64,000 nt of DNA from Bacteroidales bacterium UBA6431. Its GTDB lineage: Bacteria; Bacteroidota; Bacteroidia; Bacteroidales; UBA932. The stretch is taken from the NCBI GenBank assembly GCA_002439095.1, contig DJOT01000005.1:300-64299 (forward strand), read 5' to 3'. A program made the translations under genes and the position numbers. This document shows, in pieces, positions 60,172 to 64,000 of the stretch (its first letter is position 1; every line of letters starts with the position of its first letter). A model generated the notes under the pieces. The model was not told the DNA's origin. It saw nothing but the letters and a program-made list of their open reading frames with translations, and did no database searches.

Positions 60172-60861
60172 TTATTGTTGATTGTCTGCAAGGTAATCGA
60201 CCAGCACTATGAGAGACACCGGTTCCTTCCACTTGATCTTGTTGGACTTCAGGAAACTCTTGAGTTTGGCCTTGTCGATGCCGGGCATATCCTGAACATC
60301 GCGCTTGGTGGCTACGACACTCCTCCCGCCGAACACAAGGTAATATTTCTTGTTGAGAGTAAGCGTCTTGCCGCTTTCTTTGGAACTCTTGAGCTCCATG
60401 TGGTTCATGTTCGTCCGGGTGCCCCCGATACCTTCGAGAGAACTGAGTGCCGTCGTAGCAGTTGAGCTGGATGACGAACCGTATGCTCCGCCGGTCTCGT
60501 TGAGCCGCGCGTAGTCTATGCTGATGTCTTCTGCAACAACACCTTTGTCTGATTTCTGAAGGACCCTCATCATTTTACCAGCCGCATTGATGTAGATGTC
60601 GTTTCCGATCTGGACAGAAGTCACTTCCACCGCCGAAGCCTGTTTCACCATGTCTCCATCGATAAAATGCACCTTACCATTGTCAATGCAGATGTTGTAA
60701 CTGCCCTCAACAACCTTGCCAGTGTTCATCACCAACTTGCCCGGCATGAAATCCTCGTAGATATAAGGCCAGGTGGTGGTGGGTTCGAAACCCTGCGCCG
60801 CGCAGAGCGTGGCGGACAGCGCAAAAAATGCCGCTGCGATGAAAGTTTTAAGTGTTTTCAT
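60172..60861 (-). CDS. Exported protein of unknown function
   Basis: A 229-residue protein with a clear signal peptide (MKTLKTFIAAAFFALSATLCAAQ). The mature part has a beta-rich region with KLVMNTGKVVEGSYNICIDNGKVHFIDGD, which resembles the repeated-strand pattern of surface proteins, a Ser-rich stretch (about 127-140) and a basic C-terminal segment. I do not recognise the family. It is the first gene of the protease-PorV operon. The ATG at 60861 is chosen for the signal peptide. Confidence 0.75.
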   Translation of the reverse strand: MKTLKTFIAAAFFALSATLCAAQGFEPTTTWPYIYEDFMPGKLVMNTGKVVEGSYNICIDNGKVHFIDGDMVKQASAVEVTSVQIGNDIYINAAGKMMRVLQKSDKGVVAEDISIDYARLNETGGAYGSSSSSTATTALSSLEGIGGTRTNMNHMELKSSKESGKTLTLNKKYYLVFGGRSVVATKRDVQDMPGIDKAKLKSFLKSNKIKWKEPVSLIVLVDYLADNQQ

Positions 60862-60885
60862 GATATGGACTTTTATAACGGACAA

Positions 60886-60913
60886 AACTGCCCCGGCGCA
60901 TACCGGGGCAGTT
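60886..60913 (-). terminator. Intrinsic terminator of the lipoprotein genes
   Basis: On the minus strand AACTGCCCCGG (60913-60903) pairs perfectly with CCGGGGCAGTT (60896-60886), 6-nt loop, followed by TTTG. It is 18 bp past the stop and separates the SusD-linked genes from the protease operon. Confidence 0.82.
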
Positions 60914-60931
60914 GAGCCTGATTAAAGTAAC

Positions 60932-62569
60932 TTATTTAACGACTTTGGCGTCTGTGATAAGCCTTGTAATTGCCTTTGCATTGGATGCTTTGACAGAGGT
61001 GCTTGCCTCAGATGACCTCTCTGCAGTATAGCTATAATATGCATCATACCAACCTACTTCTTCCTTACCGTCTTTATCAAAAGCGTACATTCCGAAGTAT
61101 CCGGTATTCTCAATCTTGCCAGCCTCCAGCACATTGAATACTGCCGGGTCAGCAGAGATTACCAAACTGCCGCCGTTCACTGCACCGTTGGCGAATGCCA
61201 TAGTATAATCAGTTCCACCTATCGTTGCTACAAACATGGCCTGAGGACTTGCTACGCTGATTGTTCCGAGAGCTGTGTCGAATGTAGCATACACAGGTTC
61301 AGCAAGCTTATAGCCGAAGAGCTGTGTGAACATGATGTTGCCTTTCTTCTCGTTGTTGCTCTTGACTATCACGTCAGTAGCTTCAGCAATATCATCACCG
61401 TTGGAGAAGCATGTCAGATATGAAGACTTGTAGCTTCCGAGAACATCCTCAAGTTTATAGTCAAATGCGTATGAGAATGTTGTGTTCCACTCGGCGTTGG
61501 TGTTGCCGTAGTAGTCCTCGAAAGTACCGGCTGCAATCTTGACAGCTACAGACTTGCCTTTTTCAAGTTCGGCAGGGAGGAAGAGCGCAAGTTTGCCCAT
61601 AGACTTGACATAACCGAAGTCGCTTCCAGCAGTAAGGTCATAGACAGTAGTCTTGCCTTCCTCTGCATAAGTGGCCGTAGAGCCTTCAACGCTTGAATAA
61701 GCTGCGCCGTAGCCATACTCTGAACCGAAATCGAAAAGAATCGGATCGTCCCACTTGGTCAGTACGTTCGCCGCTTCACCAAGGCTGAATTCTGCCACAG
61801 TGTTCTGGGCCACGATATTGCTGCCCTCAACTTCACCGGAAGAAGCATTGAGCTTCGCGGATGACACAAGAGCTGGAGAAGGGTTGCCAGCATAATCTTC
61901 GAATGCGCCAGCTGCCACATCTACAGAATAGTATGCACCGGCAGGGATTTCGAAACTGATAGTGGCGTTTGCACCCTCGACACCATCCACTTTGCCGGCA
62001 ACAGTCCCTACAGGGGTACCGTTGACGAATTCCGGTTCGTTTATGGCGTAGTACTTCACGCTGACCTCACCACTGGCTACCTTGACAGCCTCGGAGAACA
62101 CAAGAGTCACCACATTGCCCTTGGTGCTGTATCTTGCCGGCCTAGGTGCCACCTTGTCAGAAGTTGTAAAGGTTACGCTGGCCACGCTGGATGGAATCCC
62201 GGTGGAACTTCCGGCGACAGCATAGATCACATAAGGAGTGTTAGGAGCAAGCCCCTCCACTGTGAGGGTCTTGCTCTTTGAGAGATGCCAGTCGATAGTG
62301 CCCTGGGCCACGCTCTTGTAGGAAACAGAGAAGAGAGAAGCGGAGTCAAGAGCCTCTACCACATCACTCTGGTCAACGAGGTATGAGTAGTAGGTCGCCT
62401 CGCTCTTCGGGGTGAGTGTGAAGGTCACAGCATTGTCCTCCACAAGTTTCACCTCGATGTCGATGCCGTCGGATTTGACCTCCGGCGTAGCGCTCTCCGT
62501 AGGACCGTAAAGGTCGCTGCAGGCCACAAGGAGAGCCGCTGCTGATATGAGTGTAAATATCTTTTTCAT
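60932..62569 (-). CDS. Multidomain surface lipoprotein with Fn3/SbsA-like Ig domains
   Basis: A 545-residue lipoprotein: signal MKKIFTLISAAALLVAC with Cys17 followed by SDLYGPTES. An Fn3-like domain (about 35-135, with LTVEGLAPNTPYVIYAVAG) precedes two SbsA-like Ig domains (VTLVFSEAVKVASGEVSVKYYA and a later one with FEDYAGNPSP/FEDYYGNTNAEW repeats). It probably sits on the outer surface and binds a ligand of the adjacent SusD locus. No enzyme motif is seen. It is 12 bp from the Calx-beta lipoprotein. Confidence 0.8.
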   Translation of the reverse strand: MKKIFTLISAAALLVACSDLYGPTESATPEVKSDGIDIEVKLVEDNAVTFTLTPKSEATYYSYLVDQSDVVEALDSASLFSVSYKSVAQGTIDWHLSKSKTLTVEGLAPNTPYVIYAVAGSSTGIPSSVASVTFTTSDKVAPRPARYSTKGNVVTLVFSEAVKVASGEVSVKYYAINEPEFVNGTPVGTVAGKVDGVEGANATISFEIPAGAYYSVDVAAGAFEDYAGNPSPALVSSAKLNASSGEVEGSNIVAQNTVAEFSLGEAANVLTKWDDPILFDFGSEYGYGAAYSSVEGSTATYAEEGKTTVYDLTAGSDFGYVKSMGKLALFLPAELEKGKSVAVKIAAGTFEDYYGNTNAEWNTTFSYAFDYKLEDVLGSYKSSYLTCFSNGDDIAEATDVIVKSNNEKKGNIMFTQLFGYKLAEPVYATFDTALGTISVASPQAMFVATIGGTDYTMAFANGAVNGGSLVISADPAVFNVLEAGKIENTGYFGMYAFDKDGKEEVGWYDAYYSYTAERSSEASTSVKASNAKAITRLITDAKVVK

Positions 62570-62581
62570 TGCATCAATCTA

Positions 62582-63457
62582 TTATTGTTTTACCCATTTG
62601 GTTGTTCCCCTCAGAAGCATACCTCCCTGGAAAACATAATCTGTACTCATGAAGCCCATACCGTCTTCGGTGGTAAATACTCCAGGAGCGGTAGATGTCA
62701 TGGTGACATTTCCGGATGTGCTGACATAATGACCGTTATCATAATTATACTCTATGAATGTAAACGGATCATCTGTATCATACTCAGCACCAGGCTTCTG
62801 TCCACAAGGAATTGTAATGGTGCTCATGTCGTCAGAGACGATACCATAAACGGACCACTTCATTGACGGATTGCTTGCTGCCAGAGGGCAGATGTAATCT
62901 ATCCATACAAGGGAAACATCCTCTTCGTCCTTTGACAGTGTCAAGGTCCACTCACAATCTCCCTTGCCTTGATCTTTAGCTGTTGCTTTATAACTGCCCA
63001 AGATGGCACTAAGAGGGTGATCAAGATCGTTGATAGTGACGGTGCATTCACTGCTCGCACCAAGCTTGAGCCCTGTAGCGGAGACAAGTTTCACGGTAAA
63101 TGAGAGGTCTCCGGTAAAAACGCCCTCATGGTTCTTGACATTGACAACTATGGAACCGGTACGGGACTCACCGTCGAACACAAGCACAGCGGACTCGTCA
63201 CTGATTTCATAGTTGTCCCCGACTTTGGCCGTACCGTCCACCAGCTCATAAGAGATGTTCGTCTTGACCGGGTCAATGGAAGCAATAGTGAGCGGAATCG
63301 TGACTGTGCCTGCATCTTCATTAACAGACACAGCAGACTTGTCGAAAGCCACAAATGAATCAGCCTCGTCGAAAGTCGGAAGCGGGTTGAGGTCACACCC
63401 TGCGAGGGCGGCCACTGCCACCGCTCCGGCTATATATTTCAGTATATTTTTCATCAT
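62582..63457 (-). CDS. Lipoprotein with Calx-beta-like domain
   Basis: A 291-residue lipoprotein: signal ending AVAVAALAGC (Cys21) then DLNP. Residues about 40-150 match a Calx-beta domain (VNEDAGTVTIPLTI, GDNYEISDESAVLVFDGE, CTVTINDLD). The C-terminal half (about 155-291) is a separate beta-rich domain (ILGSYKATAKDQGKGDCEWTLTLS) like those in SusD-linked lipoproteins. It follows the susD stop by 11 bp. Confidence 0.8.
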   Translation of the reverse strand: MMKNILKYIAGAVAVAALAGCDLNPLPTFDEADSFVAFDKSAVSVNEDAGTVTIPLTIASIDPVKTNISYELVDGTAKVGDNYEISDESAVLVFDGESRTGSIVVNVKNHEGVFTGDLSFTVKLVSATGLKLGASSECTVTINDLDHPLSAILGSYKATAKDQGKGDCEWTLTLSKDEEDVSLVWIDYICPLAASNPSMKWSVYGIVSDDMSTITIPCGQKPGAEYDTDDPFTFIEYNYDNGHYVSTSGNVTMTSTAPGVFTTEDGMGFMSTDYVFQGGMLLRGTTKWVKQ

Positions 63458-63468
63458 ATATTCCTTAA

Positions 63469-64000
63469 TTAATTGGTATAATCAGGATTGTGGGTAAGGT
63501 TAGGGTTGACATCGTACTCCCTAAGCGGGATAGGCATAGCCCAACGGTAATCTCCTGCCGGGATATCCTTGGCATCAGGATCACCAGTAAAGTCGCTGCG
63601 GGTCATGTCGCGCTTGGTGCGTGCGAGGTCGAACCAGAGGTGGCCTTCCCATGCGAGCTCCAAACGGCGCTCTTCATAGACACCTGTCCTTGTGGCAACC
63701 TGTGTTGCAGCGCCCCTGTTCTCAGCGATAGTTTTAAGATCATCCGCAGCGGTCACGCCATCAATTGTAGCACCTTCAACCAACGCTTCTGCACGGTTGA
63801 GATACATCTCGGAGAGCCGGAAGACGATAGTGTTGTTGAAATCAGGAGTTCCAAGACCCTTGCCGGCATATTTGCCTGTCCATACAACATCATTCTTAGA
63901 CTGGAAGAGAGTTCCGCGGATATCATCGTCCTTATACGACTCATAAAGATCGGCAGAAGCACCTGCATCACCATAGCCGGCAGGGCTGGTCATATACATG
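63469..64000 (-). CDS. RagB/SusD family nutrient-binding lipoprotein, C-terminal part
   Basis: The C-terminal 177 or so residues of a SusD-type outer-membrane lipoprotein; the N-terminus lies beyond the window. Diagnostic segments are FRLSEMYLNRAEALVEGAT, a helix of the tetratricopeptide-like core, and ERRLELAWEGHLWFDLARTKRD, with the ending RWAMPIPLREYDVNPNLTHNPDY. SusD works with a SusC TonB receptor, expected just upstream. The substrate cannot be inferred. Confidence 0.95.
   Translation of the reverse strand, partial: MYMTSPAGYGDAGASADLYESYKDDDIRGTLFQSKNDVVWTGKYAGKGLGTPDFNNTIVFRLSEMYLNRAEALVEGATIDGVTAADDLKTIAENRGAATQVATRTGVYEERRLELAWEGHLWFDLARTKRDMTRSDFTGDPDAKDIPAGDYRWAMPIPLREYDVNPNLTHNPDYTN

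Overview
The window is a chromosomal segment of a Bacteroidota bacterium, most likely order Bacteroidales. The evidence is TAnnTTTG -7 promoter boxes (several with a TTG 18-20 bp upstream) in place of sigma-70 boxes, a RagB/SusD protein, a PorV-like protein next to a protease with a type IX secretion (T9SS) sorting tail, a complete Rnf complex, and Bacteroidota-style DUF families. The moderately high GC and family set would fit Rikenellaceae/Alistipes-like or RC9/Cryptobacteroides-like gut lineages; that finer placement is inference.

Layout. 1-846: 3' end of an IS1634/IS4-like transposase, then a gap with inverted repeats and a long hairpin. 847-7299: DUF418-recJ (-), diverging from lysS-SpoU methyltransferase-aroE (+), which meets aroK (-) tail to tail. 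7373-12528: ssb, two paralogous MFS transporters and dxs. 12579-25528: the expression block, tRNA-Thr/Tyr/Gly/Thr-tuf-tRNA-Trp-secE-nusG-rplKAJL-rpoBC, with a hairpin plus T-run between rplL and rpoB. 25604-31475: tRNA-Arg and a YbhN-type membrane protein (-), a PfkB kinase-DUF6913-DUF368 (PopT-type) operon (+), exonuclease III (-) and cysS (+). 31543-38374: an outer-membrane receptor, a 700-bp non-coding region with structured repeats, YitT, an NfnAB-type pair and a small OMP. 38408-46162: zinc-ribbon protein-dnaB-rseC-rnfBCDGEA, one tightly packed minus-strand run. 46223-48513: two M23 peptidases and a MerR regulator. 48660-56444: alaS, an LptG-Fmt fusion gene, a membrane polyferredoxin and a Tat-type aldo/keto reductase. 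56600-64000: PorV-like protein, S8 protease, an exported protein of unknown function, two lipoproteins and a SusD C-terminus.

How the genes work together. Much of the window is information processing (transcription, translation, tRNA charging, replication, repair). A second theme is low-potential electron flow: Rnf, the NfnAB-like transhydrogenase, and the polyferredoxin/aldo-keto reductase pair. A third is the envelope: lipid-carrier transport, LPS export, M23 hydrolases, outer-membrane receptors, T9SS cargo and a SusD locus.

The two most unusual items are (1) a single 796-codon ORF joining an LptF/LptG permease to a complete methionyl-tRNA formyltransferase, and (2) a non-coding region at 34204-34578 with 84-bp tandem units, each holding an 11-bp hairpin with a compensatory base-pair change, followed by a spaced array of the palindrome GTGCGCAC.
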